DNA of 64,000 nucleotides from Antitrichia curtipendula (GCA_951230915.1 OX579638.1:31348322-31412321); one strand, 5' to 3'. Positions 36,916 through 52,026 are shown, numbered from the stretch's first letter. Program-made: numbers and translations. The notes: generated by a model from the letters alone, not told the origin.

Positions 36916-37173
36916 TAAAAGTCTATTGTGTGCATCGTGGTCACCGTAAACCAACAAAATATAGATAGGAGCAGATGCATTTTCTGCACTACCCTCATCG
37001 TTACTCTCCATCAACTGGGTAGGACATGCAATCCCATCTTTAGTATCATCTAGTATAATGACATTGTCCGTTAACTTCACTTGTTGCAATGCCTCACCCA
37101 AAACAAATCCTACAAGAACTCCAAATTCATAGCAATAATCAATGTTATTTTCTTTGTAGAATATTATATTCAA
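36916..37173 (-). pseudogene. Last-exon fragment of the RING/HUH-like gene family
   Basis: The minus-strand frame contains DNVIILDDTKDG, PTQ and LLVYGDHDAHN. These match, in order, DNVVVLDDTQDG, PAQ and LVVYGDRDNLN encoded at 61985-62150 (+). A TTGTAG acceptor-like site precedes the shared part, as in the other copy. No upstream exons are found nearby, so this is an isolated tail. The CACTA element begins right after its HNRLLH segment and supplies the rest of the apparent frame. Confidence 0.7.
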
Positions 37174-38199
37174 GCATTGAATAAATATAGTTATATTAAT
37201 AAAATCTTGTACTCCTTCCTTGTCCCAAAATGATCTTCTGGTTCCCCTTAATTTTATTGCAAATAAGTTTAATATTGCACTTTGAAAAGGCCTACAAAAT
37301 TCAAAGTTCTAGGACACTAAGAGTGCGTTGAATTCTACTTATAGCTCAAAATGGGTTGAAATAAGTAATGTTATTTTCAGCAAAAAAATCCCAAACATAT
37401 AGTCCAATTGGAAGATTGTTTTGAGATAGAGGAAATATTTATTTTACTAAATTTCTATACCTTTTCAATAGCTTCTTGAACTTCCATTACAACAAGTTCA
37501 AAGTTATGATTGCACACATATTGATCGTTAGTAATATACCGAAGAAGAAAATAATCTTTATGAAAATTTTGCAAATAAATTGAAATCCATTTAAAATAGG
37601 ATAATCATTATTTCATGTTGATTAACAACTAGTATCAAATCAAATATATTTTAGTTAAGTTCAATAGTTGAATGTCTTTGAATAATTAAAAATAATATAT
37701 CAGTAATATGTGAATGTCATAATATATAATAATTTTTTTAATTGAAAAATATATAACTAAGCAAATGATTAGAAATCACTATCGATGAGTCTTTCACAAG
37801 AGAAAAATCTGATGTAGCTTCCAATTCTTTTATATCTTTTTTAAAGACATTAGTATCAACTTTGAAATGTACATTGTTTTTGGTGTCTATTTTTTTCAGT
37901 ATTCATCTTTTTACAAGTAGCGTCGGAGATGTACAATGACACCACTCCCAAAAGATGTTCTTTAGGCATTGTAATAAATTAAATAAAAAATTAAGTACTT
38001 TGATTCAACAACTCTCATAAATTGTAGTCCATTTAATACATCAAATATTAAGATGATAAAAATATGATTTAAATTAATCATCAACATTATATAGAACAAA
38101 TTATCATTCATATTTCATTAAAAAATTAAATTCTTGTCAAATTGCATGGTTGTTGATTTTTGAGAAGGGGTATATTGTTTTCTTTCGAATCGCATGGCT
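37174..38199. other. AT-rich intergenic sequence
   Basis: I see no gene. The sequence just upstream of the tail exon (37180-37560) carries no recognisable part of the same family. Confidence 0.4.
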
Positions 38200-39877
38200 A
38201 TTGATTGTATTATTTTCTTTTCAAATCGTATGGTTGTTGATTTTTCAGAGGGTAGGGGTTTCAAGAAGGGGTTGCTTGTCTCTTCTCAGAAGATAGTCAT
38301 AGCTCCAAATGCCACAAAATTGGCATAATAGAAAACTTTATGTACAAAGGGGTGCAAAGGCTTTGTTTTGTTTAGACCTCCGGCATAAAGTTATGGTTTT
38401 TTCAAATTAAAAGATAATTTAATTCAATTTCCAAATTCATAAAAACTTTAAAATTCAATAATTTTTATACCTTAGGTCCAGACGCCACAAAACAAAGTCC
38501 ATGCATCCCTCTTTGCCAAGAGTTTTCCAACAATACCAAGAATACCTCTATAAGCCTCATAATTTCATAGATTGTAGCGTATCAAACAAAACAAACAATC
38601 TAATTTAAGGTATAGACTAGTGTGCCATGTATTGTTGCCACAACCAAAAAAATTATAATTTTGTTAATTCAATAAAACTTTGAAATTCAATCACTTTTAC
38701 AGTATAGTTTTAGAAGTTGCATTTTTGGTACAAATAGAAACCTTTATGCACAAAAGAGTGCAAGGGCTTTGTTTCATGGTGTTTAGACATGTGATACAAA
38801 TGTTATGTTTTTTTCCAAATAAAAGATAATTTAATTCAATTTTTCAATTAAAAAGATCCATAACTTCACATTTTAGGTCCAAATGGCATGAAATTGGCAT
38901 GAAATTGGCATGAATAGAAAGTTGTATGCACAAAAGAGTGCAAAATTTTTGTTTTGTGGTGTTTGGACATGAGATGAGAAAATTATGATTTTTCCAAAAT
39001 AAAAGAGAACTTAAATCAATTTTAAATTCATAAGAACTTTGAAATTCAATAACTTTCACACCATTTGTCCAAACACCATAAAACAAAGTCCTTGCACCCC
39101 TCCTTGCCAAGAGCTTTCAAGTGGTACCAAGAATGCCGCCGGAGGCTTCATGGTTTATTAGATCTCAGTGTATCAAACAAAACAAAACAAACAACATAGC
39201 TTAAGGTATAGACTAATGTGCCTTGTGTTGTTGCCATGACCAAAAATAAATTAAGAATAATTCTATATATTTTTTAATTTGTTAGAACTTTGAAATTCAA
39301 TAACTTTTATATTATAATGTGAGCGTTTGCATTCTTATTATGAATAAAAGGCCTCGTGCACAAAGGAATGCAACAACTTTGTTTTGTGGCATTTGGACAT
39401 GCAATACAAAAGTTATGTCTTTTCCAAATAAAAGATAATTTAATTCAATTTTTTAATTAAAAAAAATCCGTAACTTTCACATCGTAGGTCCAAATGACAT
39501 GAAATTGGCACAGATAGAAAGTTGTATGCACAAAAGAATTCAAGGACTTTGTTTTGTGGCATTTGGACATGAAATGAAAAAATTATGATTTTTCCAAAAT
39601 AAAAGAGAATTTAAATCAATTTTTGGTTCATAACTTTCACACCATTTGTCCAAACGCTACAAAACAAAGTTTGTGCACCTTTCCTTGCCAAGAGCTTTTT
39701 AGCGATACCACAAATGCCGTCGTACGCCTCATAGTTGGTTAGATCTCAATGTATCAAACAAAACAAACAACCTATCTTAAGGTATAGAAGACTAATGTGC
39801 CATGTAATCTTGCCACAATGTAATAAAAGAAAAAAAAATAGAATTTTAGAATTCATAAAAAGCTTTGAAATTCAATT

Positions 39878-39971
39878 ACATCAAAACTAGCATCCTAATG
39901 TTATGGTTGATGTCCAAAAAATTTGACGTCCGGTTTTTGGACATCAGAAAAAACACGGGGTTCTTTTAGTG
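39878..39971. mobile_element. Half copy of the CACTA foldback element
   Basis: It matches the right arm of the element at 36729, from ATCAAAACTAGCATCC to the terminus CGGGGTTCTTTTAGTG. The left arm is missing. It interrupts one unit of the ~590-bp repeat. Confidence 0.75.
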
Positions 39972-40006
39972 TTGATAGGTCCAAACACTATGCAACAATG
40001 CCCATG

Positions 40007-40025
40007 CCCCCCCCCCCCCCCCCCC
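40007..40025 (+). repeat. Poly-C run, 19 bases
   Basis: An uninterrupted run of C inside the degenerate repeat region. Confidence 0.9.
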
Positions 40026-40493
40026 TAGAAAGCTTTCCAACCATCTTTTGTTTCTAGTGTGCAATGTGCCGTTGCCACAACAAAATAAAAGTAAAAATAA
40101 ATTTTTGATTTTTTAATTCATTGAAATTTTGAAATTCAATAACTTCCACACCATAGTGTGAAAGGTTGCATTTGTGGTACAAATAGAAAATTTTATTGAC
40201 AAAGGAATGCAAAGGCTTTGTTTTGTGGCGTTTGGACATGCCATGTGAAAGTTATATTTTTTTATAATAAAAAATTAATCAATATATTTTATAATTTTTA
40301 AAAATCCATAACTTTCACATTGTAGGTCCAAATGCCCCCAAAGAAAGTCTTTGCTAAGAGCTTCCAAGCAATACTAAGAACTCTAACTCTGTTGGATGCC
40401 TCATGGTTTGTTAAATCTCAGCATATCAAACAAATCTAACAACCTATCTTAAGGTACATATATTTCTATAGGCTGGCTGGCTGGCTCAGCCAC

Positions 40494-40538
40494 TTTTCAG
40501 TGCATTGTGTGACAAACTGTGTCACAATGCACTGAAAC
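40494..40538. repeat. Hairpin with TTTCAGTGCATTGTG arms
   Basis: TTTCAGTGCATTGTG is followed after 13 bases by its inverse CACAATGCACTGAAA. The word TTTTCAGTGCATTG occurs again at about 41010. The pair may mark the ends of a small element of about 0.5 kb, but no matching outer terminus was found. Confidence 0.6.
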
Positions 40539-42582
40539 ACATACCCTCCCCCCCTTTGATTTAAGTTAATAAATTTTTTTATATCCTCCCCCTTCCTTTA
40601 TATTTAAATTAACAAATTTATTTTAAATTAAATTAAAATTAAAAAAGTTTCAAGAACCCCCTCCCCGCTTTGTAGTTTCCAGGTGGGGCTGGGGTGACAA
40701 TTGATATGGGACATATCGTGTATTTCATATTTTGTATTTTAATCGTATCTTATGTCCCATACAGTATATTGAAGTTATATCTTGTATCTGTATCCATTCC
40801 GTATTTATACCATATCCGTATTCAGTATTGTATTTTGGATTCATATTTGGACAGTTTGGATTGAATCTCACAAAGATCAAAGGCTTGTGATTTTTTGAGC
40901 TAGAAATCAATGGCATCTTGGAGGGAAACATTTTTCTGTTTTTTTAAATCAACGGTCTGTGATTTTTTTGAGAAAGGGAGAGAGGAACTAATGCATTGAA
41001 AAGAAGTGACATCCTCTTTTCAGTGCATTGCGCATTGTCACCTTCATATATTTTTTTAAATCTAGAGGTCATCAAAATGGAATATGAAATACATAGATTT
41101 TTTTTTAATGTCTCTATAGAATATTAGAATTAGTGCAATTATGAGAAAGATTGCATGCTCATCATGATGGGAGCACTATCATGCAAGCATAGAATCTATA
41201 AATCCATAAGCTTAGCATATCTTCTATGGTTATAGATGTTTATATTATAGGTACCTATGGTATAGACTTTTTTTATATTGTATTGTACATATGTTATAAA
41301 CACCTTCAAATGGTTGTATAGCCACCCTGGGGATAGCTTTAGTATGTGTTTAGTTTCAAAGATTGTACCAAAAGAGATTTTTTACTTGACCACTTGTAAA
41401 TGTTTTAGTGACTTTTGATTGTGACAATTTTGACATTGTTCACAAATATTTTATTGACATAAAGGAACTCACTATAGCATCATCAACAAAATGTTTTATG
41501 GACATAGAAGTAGTAGCAATGGCATTGTCTTCAAGAAGTCTTAAATTGAAATCGGTATTTTCTACAACTATATAATTGATAGCTCAGATCCTCATTATGC
41601 TACTATTGAATTTTCTAAAGAAGAAGTGGCTTAATCCATAGATCACCTTGTTAGTAGTGTATTTTGGCCATTTCTTGCTATTTACACTTGATGTGACTTT
41701 TAGCCATAAAAAATATATTTTTTGAATTTGAGTCCAATTAATGAAATGAAGTTTATCAAGTGCAATTTCTATTCCAATAGGAAATTTTGAAAAATTCGTA
41801 AATTTCAGTATTTTATAACAATATGAACTCTAGGCCTATAACCATGATTTGTTGATTTTTTAACTTTAAAGTGACAAAGTAACTTTGGTTTATATCATGA
41901 CATTATATACTACAATATACAGGTGAAAATTTCAGATTTTTTGAGTACATTTTGTATGGAGTATGTGACATGCATTTTCCTCATTTCTTTCTTAAAAATT
42001 CACAATAATTTCAAATTGTCCCCCAAAATTTTGAAAATTTGATGACTTCATCTCTGAAAAGAAAATATAAAAAAATTTGATTCATACCTAGTTGCAGAGT
42101 GGCAGCAAACAGTGTGATGGATAGTGGGGTTTGAAATCAGAGGTCATGGACCAGTCCTTCCATGGTTAAGAAAACCAACAGAAGGCCACCACCACATTTC
42201 GACGCAATGCCAAAAATTGACAAACAATAACTACATTCGGGAAGAGTGTTTCACAAAACCATCAAAAGGATACATAATTCCAGCCGGAATACCACAAGCA
42301 CCATAAGAACTTCACAGCAATTTTGTGGAAGTTCTCACTGAACAAGGATGCTATCAAATAGAAACAACACAAGATTATCAAGTCATCAAAAACCCTAAAC
42401 CCAAGTGATCATTAATAGTATATTTACCATTCAAGCCAATATAGACAACTAGTTCCAGTCTCCTACTGAAGGGACTTCCTTGAGTTCGATATGTGATGCA
42501 AGCAAATTACAACATTTCTTAGCAGCCAGTGCTAATAAGGTTTCTGATGTACTCAAACGTCCTATTTGAGTTGTGGGTGACA
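40539..42582. other. Intergenic, no gene seen
   Basis: AT-rich. The block 41640-42030 resembles 3650-4090 and 5430-5760, marking another dispersed repeat. The last ~300 bases are the presumed 3' flank of the aldo-keto reductase gene. Confidence 0.4.
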
Positions 42583-45199
<2,617 letters not shown>

Positions 45200-45459
45200 G
45201 TAACTACACCTAAAATTGCACAAATAAGCAATTATTTTATTGGAGAACTTTTTGTAAATACCTGTTGGTAGTGAAAAGGGAATTCTAGATATTTTTAGAA
45301 TGCATTTTTTGGACATTGTATGAATGAACTACAAATTTGCAAAGTGATGAATGTAGGTGTTTCTAAAAGCGATCATGGACTCTCATGAATAGTAGTACAT
45401 ATTAAGCAAGAATCTCTAGTGTACAATTTTAGGAAGCATGTGATTTTAGGTGTAGTTAC
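45200..45459 (+). mobile_element. MITE with GTAACTACACCTAAAAT terminal repeats
   Basis: The left end is GTAACTACACCTAAAAT and the right end its perfect inverse, ATTTTAGGTGTAGTTAC. Length is 260 bp. It is homologous to 31144-31429. It lies about 330 bp upstream of the aldo-keto reductase start codon. A target duplication is not clear. No coding sequence. Confidence 0.8.
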
Positions 45460-48456
45460 ACTAATGAAATTTTTTGTAGACTTTCCTTGCCGCGTTCTTG
45501 CACATGCAACTTCGGCTTGATATGATTAACTTTGTGTTGTGACCTTTCAACATTCAACTATGATTTCCAATTGAACTGGAAGTCATGTTGTATGAAAAAA
45601 ATTCTACATGGATTCTTGACAATATAATTCTTGAAAAATTGTGATCTTTGTTGGTTACCTTGATTGAAGCGTGCATGTCAACCAGAGTTGCTAGCGTGCG
45701 AGCTTGTGAGCGTGAGCCTATGAGCCTGTGAGCAGGAATTTTTTTTTTATAAAAAATAGGTGATGGACCTATGACTGTAGGTTTATATATATGTTTACAT
45801 TCAAAATTTTAAGAAATGTGAAGTCAATTTAATGAATTTTGACGCACTTATAAACATATTTTGAAAATATTCTTTGCAACAAAAAATGTAGTTATTTTTT
45901 ATAGACATCATGATATACATAATGCAAATGGAAATATCAAATGTCTAAAATATTTAACCATAAAACACACATATCCAATCATAATGAAAATCCACATATA
46001 ATAGTATGATTGATGAGATATGTCAATCTCAAAAGTCTAAATTGCAATGGACTAGGTCGACAAACCCTCAATTGTAGATGATGATGACTCTAAAGTCTCT
46101 TTATCCTTGGATGCATTACCATCTATAAAATCCAAAACATTCAAAGCATACGTATCTTTATGGTGTTTTATTTTGGAACAACCACACTCTGCAAATACCT
46201 ATACCATTTACTTGGCATACATAGGAAGATGAAAAGGCTTCTTTGGACTCAAGAGAAGGCTTCATGTCTTTATAATCCCATTTGTTGACGTCAATCCTTT
46301 ACGATTGTAAACAGATGTCAAACAATATTAGATTTACAAAACCAAAAACTTGACATGAAAAAAAAAAATATAAAAAATTGCAAACTTATTGAATGGTGAT
46401 TTTTGAGCAAACTTGCAAGCCACAATGGTCATAACATCCGGATTTGGAGATGCCTCAATTGGCAATGACAGTTGTGTTGTCGCTACAACCGGGTAGACTT
46501 CCTCATGGGGGGTCAAGGATGGCGTTGAAAATTTCCTTATCCTCCTCTATCACCACAATGTGGTGTTCCGTGCCACGACAAGCAGTATTAGATGCATGTA
46601 AAATAAACAACATCATATACATTAATTGAATGAGTCATTTTACAAATTCAAATTCATACCCAAAGTAATTCAATTCAATAGTCACTTGTAGTTGCAGTGT
46701 AGTTTAGAACTCTAAGGTGTTTGCGAGTCTCTTTTAAGAACTCAGAATAGTAATCAATGTTAGCCACCATGACTAATTTGATCATCTTTGCGTACAACTT
46801 GGTGGCATGTTGCTTAGCTCCCAACCTCATAGCATTTCCAATGTTGGATTAATTTTTTTCCTCAAACATGGTTGTCTCATTATATCTCATCCCTCAGTAT
46901 CCACTGCAAGAGAAATTTCTTGCTACACAAGTCAAATAACTTCTCAATTAGATTTTAATATAAATAATCAAATCATAAAATACAAAACGATAATTTGAAA
47001 AGAAAAAAACACATAATCAAATTCACACCCAAAAATGAAAGTCATGAAAACATCAATTAGCATCAAGTATCAAGTTTTTCTAAACATCTGGGAAACATAT
47101 TTCTTAACCTCTGATGGCCTTATCATCCCCATAAACTTGGGCAAGGCTAAAAGGTCACACTTCTACACTTGGTACAATGTATGAACCAAGTTGGTCTTCA
47201 TATGGGAGTCCTCAGTGGAACTAGATTTCAAATGAGGTGATGAAAAATCTTTTCAGATACCTTGAATAGCAAATAAATTGTAAAACAAGTAAAACCAAAA
47301 ATTTATCGGATGGGTTTATAAGAAGATCTACTCACTTGTTTTTATCATGCATGACTTACATGACTAATTTGATCTAGCTTTGATATCAAGGACAATACAA
47401 TATAATACACTACAATGTGACAGGTTGCCTCCGTTAGATGGAGCCTAGAAATGTGATTCATCCATACTAACAGATAATGACTTCCGTTCCACATGAACAA
47501 CTTTAACCTTTTCAAAAAATGGAATGGTACATGTGAATCAATGTGCTCAATGAAGTCGTCATTTTTCTTCTACCACAATGACCTCTACTTGTTCATCTCT
47601 TCTTCTATGAACTCCATGCTTTTATCGACCTTGTTAGTACTGGACTCATAGAAAACGGTTGCTCTTTCTTGGTATCCATGATACAATTTTTTCTCTACTT
47701 CATTTACATCACAAAAAAGGTAGGTTGGACCATTGACAATTGCCGCAAGTCTGCACATAAAAATTTGAAGTTGGAAAAGCTTATTAGGTTTCATCTTTAA
47801 AGAAGCAATTGTGGTCACAGAGTTGACCTTCTACATTTGACAAAACTCATCTTCGAGTAACTTTTTTACTTTATCTTCAACAACATCCTCCTTCCTATAA
47901 TCACTACAAATAAACAAGGGTATAAATAACTTGTCCACAATAACTGCAAGCACAACAATGACTACAAAAAATCATTGTAGACAAAAAATGACTACTACAG
48001 TCATAGTGGACAAGTCATTTATACTCTTGTTTTTTGTAGTGCATCTCCAAGGTTCTTCATCAGCTTCTATTTTAGGTTGGCTTGTCTCATCTGTACCTAA
48101 AATCTCCACAATCCACTCTTTTTGAGTTTTATTTATAGAAGACTCCTCCATCAACAATGACAATTCCAATGAACCCAAAATTTTGGAACAATACAATCAT
48201 AAAATTGAACACAAAGTATAAATATAAAGACCAAGTGTTAAAATCCATACTTACTGTCAGTGACATAAAGCGCTATAATAAATGGATTCAAATATCCATA
48301 CAAAGAACTCCTATCCTTGGTAGGCCTCTAACAAAGACATACTAATGTAATAACTCTCATAGGATATCAATTCCATTATCAAGGAACTGATAGCAACACT
48401 AACGTCTGAGTTTGAATTGTGGTCAATGAATACCACCTCATGCTTGCCTATTGTAT
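45460..48456. other. Gene-poor stretch, possibly more of a decayed minus-strand gene
   Basis: Short minus-strand frames (46334-46516, 47585-47818, 47972-48196) look more protein-like than their surroundings. They may be remnants of the C-terminal part of the kinase-like pseudogene at 49.7-51.1 kb, but I cannot align them to anything. I do not annotate a gene here. Confidence 0.3.
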
Positions 48457-48460
48457 TACT

Positions 48461-48550
48461 GGGTAGTTGCAAGAAACACTTGCTATTTTTTGGCCAAAAT
48501 GGCTTCAGTACTGGAGTACTATGACCTTTTGGAATAATTTTTTTTAAAAT

Positions 48551-48621
<71 letters not shown>

Positions 48622-49238
48622 GTAAAGCTTTTAAAATAGTACATGGATGAAAATTCAGGCCTAAAATTTTTTATCTCTAAAAGTTATGCACAAAAAAGCG
48701 TGATGGAAAAATACAAGAAAATAGATACTTTTGAATTTGATTTTTAGAAATTAGTAAAAAATTCAAAAAATTCTCAAAAATAAATAAATTTTTACTAACA
48801 TTAAGATGCTTCTTCTCAACCATTTTTATCTTGGAAAAAACAAAAATTGTATTCTCTACGCGTGCGCAAAGGTAGTACACTTTGAGCACATGTGGAAGGT
48901 GGAAAATTTACTATTTTTAAAAAATCCTTTGTGAGCTTGAGTAACTTTAGTAAAAATCCTTACATCCCAATTTAGAGCTTCAAAATTTCATTTTTGGATC
49001 AAAAATAGGACTAAAACCCTCCAAAATGGCCAAGGTAGACATCCAATCGGGGGCAGTTTAAAATAGTAAATAAATTTTTTTAAATTGGAAAAAATTAGAA
49101 AATGTCTAAAACTAGTACATATACCTTCTCTTCAAATTTTATAGAAAATGAGCATACGCCGCAAAAGTTATGAGCCAAAAACCACTTGTTCGAGACCAAG
49201 GGGACAAGAAATAGGACAAGTGTTTCTTGCAATCACCC
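48461..49238 (-). mobile_element. TIR element with GGGTAGTTGCAAGAAACACTT ends, copy 2
   Basis: The ends are GGGTAGTTGCAAGAAACACT and AGTGTTTCTTGCAATCACCC. Both sides carry TACT (48457-48460 and 49239-49242), a probable 4-bp target duplication. The body is homologous to 4465-5307 in the opposite orientation. A long TA run lies near the left end. There is no coding capacity. Confidence 0.7.
48556..48617. repeat. (TA)n microsatellite
   Basis: About 31 TA dinucleotides inside the TIR element. Confidence 0.95.
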
Positions 49239-49242
49239 TACT

Positions 49243-49704
49243 ACATGCACAATCACATTTTCTTCAAAATTTGGACTAGTAACTGAAATTGAAGATTCTT
49301 CCTTTGAGATGTATATTGTCTCGGAGCTATCGTTGGAAAAGACGTGCTAGTTTCGTTTCAGAGTCTTTGGGTCTGTGAAATGACTAGGCACAAATTGTTC
49401 TAGATGGTTAGTTGCGCAATTGCAAGCATCCATAATGTCTGCAAAACTTACCAACTCAAGGTGACCACTTTTGTTAGCCAATTTGTCACATGAAATCTTG
49501 ATGTTTGCATTTGCCAAAGACATTGGCTATAATAGACTTGCCACATCCGCAAACAGAGATTATCCATGATTCACCATTGAAGTTGAAGCCTAATCCACAT
49601 TTCCTCCCTGTACTTGAACTTGCAACAGACAACAAAACAATGTCAATAATTGATCTTTGGACAATAAAGGACAAACACATATTACTTACAAAGTACAAAA
49701 TAAG
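49243..49704. other. Flank of the kinase-like relic
   Basis: A minus-strand frame at 49486-49698 could be a further piece of the kinase-like pseudogene, but it has no motif I recognise. Confidence 0.3.
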
Positions 49705-49810
49705 GTAGGGTTATCCTCGGAACAAGTTTTTCGGCTTGGAACAAGTTTGTAGGGTTATCCTCGGAACAAGTTTTTTGACTTGGAACAAGTTTGTAGAGTT
49801 ATCCTCGGAG
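49705..49810. repeat. 44-bp tandem repeat, 2.4 copies
   Basis: GTAG(G/A)GTTATCCTCGGA starts at 49705, 49749 and 49793, exactly 44 bases apart. The rest of the unit (AACAAGTTTT, CTTGGAACAAGTTT) is nearly identical. It overlaps the end of the kinase-like frame; since 44 is not a multiple of three, it disrupts that frame. Confidence 0.9.
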
Positions 49811-51108
49811 TAAAAAAAGAACAATTTCGGAGCTATGAACTTTTGAGCAGCTTTCACTTTCTGCATAGCATTGTAGGTTGTATAACCATACTTTGATGGC
49901 TCCTTTTCCTTCACTCGGCTAGAGAGTCCCCAATCACAAGACCCTATATAAACCGTATTTTCTTTTCAAGGGTCAAAATGGAGCAAAACATTGGATGTAG
50001 AGATGTCATTGTGAATAAAATTTGATTCGTGGCATTTTCCCACTATCATAAGCAATGACAGTGCCAAGTTCACTCGATTTCTTTAGTACGTGGCAATCCA
50101 CCCAAGCTCCTCCGTTAAGAACTCGGTATTAGTCAACTTTGCAATATCATTCATGTTTGTTGATTCAGAAACTTTAGAATTGTAGTCTTTTAGAAAAGAA
50201 ATTAAAGATCCTCCATTCCACCAAATGCGAAAAGCCTTCCATCGTTTTTGAATGCAAGAACAAAATTTTAATGATGCCAAGGTGTTTGACCGGAATCCCT
50301 CCAGCCTCAAGCACAATATCCTTACGCTTTTCTTTTTCATCCTTTGTCTTCAATCCCTTCGCTGCAAATTCAATCCAACTGGGGATGGTTAACAGTTTTG
50401 TTAGCCACACCTTCCTCACTTTTCTATATGCGCCTTCCACATTTTGTCTGGGAATTGTTACCAATTTCACTGACAATAGAAGCTAGTCTACAAATCCACT
50501 CACTCATTAATCCAAAATGTGGGTCTTAATTGATTCTTTCCACGATACTTTTGCTTTAAGGCAGCTATTAGAAAACCTTTGACTCCACACCTTCACCATA
50601 TTCAATTTTGAAATCGCCTCTCTATCTCCATCGTCCAAATTGTTTATACCCTCTTTTTTCTTCACATGGTAATAATAGGTTGCCACAACATTAGTGGTCA
50701 ATGCAATCACCGTTTTATCTAGAAACTCTGAGTGTAACCAATAATCTGAGTAATTGTTGAATTTCTTAGATCCTTCTAACTTCAACTCAAGCTTGTGCCA
50801 ACGTGCCGTAAATTCTGAGTGAGCTTGTGGTAACCTATGAATTCATTGTTCACATACTCCCTCTACAACATTGAAAAACTTTGTTGCTTGTAGAACTTCA
50901 TTCCTACTGCCCTACAAAATACTAAGTACTATGTTGGGGGCCAATCCAGGTTTGGGGGCTTCTTTTGCATCTTCCCGCTTAATGACGAAGGGTTTGATGA
51001 ACCCGTAGCCATTGACGTGTCTGTTGGTGGAAGTCCTTCCTCAGCCAGCCTATCCAAGTCTACAAACATCGGACGCTTCCCCAATGAACCACTCCCTTGT
51101 GCAGCCAT
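49711..51108 (-). pseudogene. Protein-kinase-like gene, broken
   Basis: It starts ATG at 51108 (MAAQGSGSLGKRP). Pieces in different frames follow in family order: a helical N-terminal region (50785-50510); a kinase N-lobe with GAYRKVRKVWL as a weakened Gly-rich loop and a Lys in EFAAKGLK (50476-50180); a WWNGGSLISFLKDY segment (50340-50083) in another frame; then the C-lobe. The C-lobe has HNDISTSNVLL as catalytic loop (HRDLKxxN equivalent, Asp kept, about 50005-50013), CDWG for DFG and EKEPSKYGY. Breaks: a TGA at 49966-49968 between catalytic loop and DWG, at least two frameshifts, and a 44-bp tandem repeat at the end. The family resembles kinase-like proteins I associate with mosses; that is from memory. 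Confidence 0.7.
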
Positions 51109-51179
51109 CTTCAAATCAACTCTGTATATATGGTTCAATCCCTTCCAGTGATCATTGAAAAATAAATAAATAAATTGGG

Positions 51180-51600
51180 TATGTTGTTAGGGCCAAGTCC
51201 TAACTTCCACCGAATTCAAAAAGCATAGATTGCCAAGGCAAGCTAGCACATGAGGCTTAGGAAGTGGACTTGGCAAATGAATTTAGATGGGGCCGGAGAT
51301 TATATTGTCTCCGCCTAGGCCAACAACATTCCCGCCTAGTACTTGTGTCCCTACTCATGCTCGATAGCGTCCATGCCTAGACCTACAATGTTCCTGCTTA
51401 ATCCTCGCGTCCTCGCCCATGTGCAATAGTATTCGAGCCCAATGCATGCTCAATAGCGTCCACGCCTAGACAATATTGCGTCCGCGCTTGGTTCCATGAG
51501 TGTTCCGTGCGTCCACGCGCAATTACGATTGAGTTCCCACCCATACAATTTTGTCCACGGCTCGACTTTCTACATACTTGCCCTTTGCCTACGCAAGTTT
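51180..51600. repeat. GC-richer degenerate minisatellite upstream of the kinase-like relic
   Basis: The words CGCCTAGRCC, ACAAYRTTCC, ATGCTCRATAGCGTCCAYGCC and GTCC recur several times; ATAGCGTCCATGCCTAGAC near 51365 and ATAGCGTCCACGCCTAGAC near 51452 are about 87 bases apart. It contrasts sharply with the AT-rich surroundings. It sits just upstream (minus strand) of the relic's ATG, as similar leaders do at 54.2 and 57.8 kb. Confidence 0.6.
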
Positions 51601-51659
51601 GTAACAATTCTTCTTTAGAAACATTTGAAACCTTCAAAGGACAGGCTAGTCTCCGCGGA

Positions 51660-51855
51660 AATCATCATTTTCTAATAGTGTGGAAATCATTCACTTAAAA
51701 AATTGGAAATATACTCATTGGAAATCAAAGTACTATAGAAGATGTTTTGTTTTCACAACAAAACTCTAAGGATGAATAGTTTCACTTATGTCCTATACAA
51801 AAGAATTATCTGTCATCCATCGAATACTTAATGTCCGCAATAGCATTATAGGGTT
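51660..51855 (+). repeat. Dispersed ~180-bp repeat, copy 4 of 4
   Basis: It contains CATTCACTTAAAAAATTGG, ACTATAGAAGATG, GGATGAATAGTTTCACTT, ATCTGTCATCCATCGAA and GGGTTAAAG in the same order as the copy at 4285. Confidence 0.5.
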
Positions 51856-52026
51856 AAAGGCAAGTTGCCTCCATGTCTGAAAATTTTCAGATCATTCTAA
51901 ATTGTAGAGTGCCCTCTAGAAAGTAAGGTAACCCCAATTTTGACTTGAAAGAATATCTTTCAAAATTTGACCATTTCTGACCTAATTTTTAAAATTAGCC
52001 TACTAAATTTATTTATTTAAGCAATC

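Larger units (their letters stand above)
38200..40470. repeat. Degenerate tandem repeats, period ~580-590 bp
   Basis: The word TTAAGGTATAGACTA(A/G)TGTGCC recurs at about 38607, 39200 and 39779. Between copies the same series of words returns: TTTGTTTTGTGGC, TTTGGACATG, TTTTTCCAAA, AAAAGATAATTTAATTCAA, CCTTGCCAAGAGCTTT. There are roughly three to four diverged units, and relatives at 36270-36480. No frame is conserved across units, so I treat it as a satellite-like or repeatedly duplicated non-coding sequence. Confidence 0.7.
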
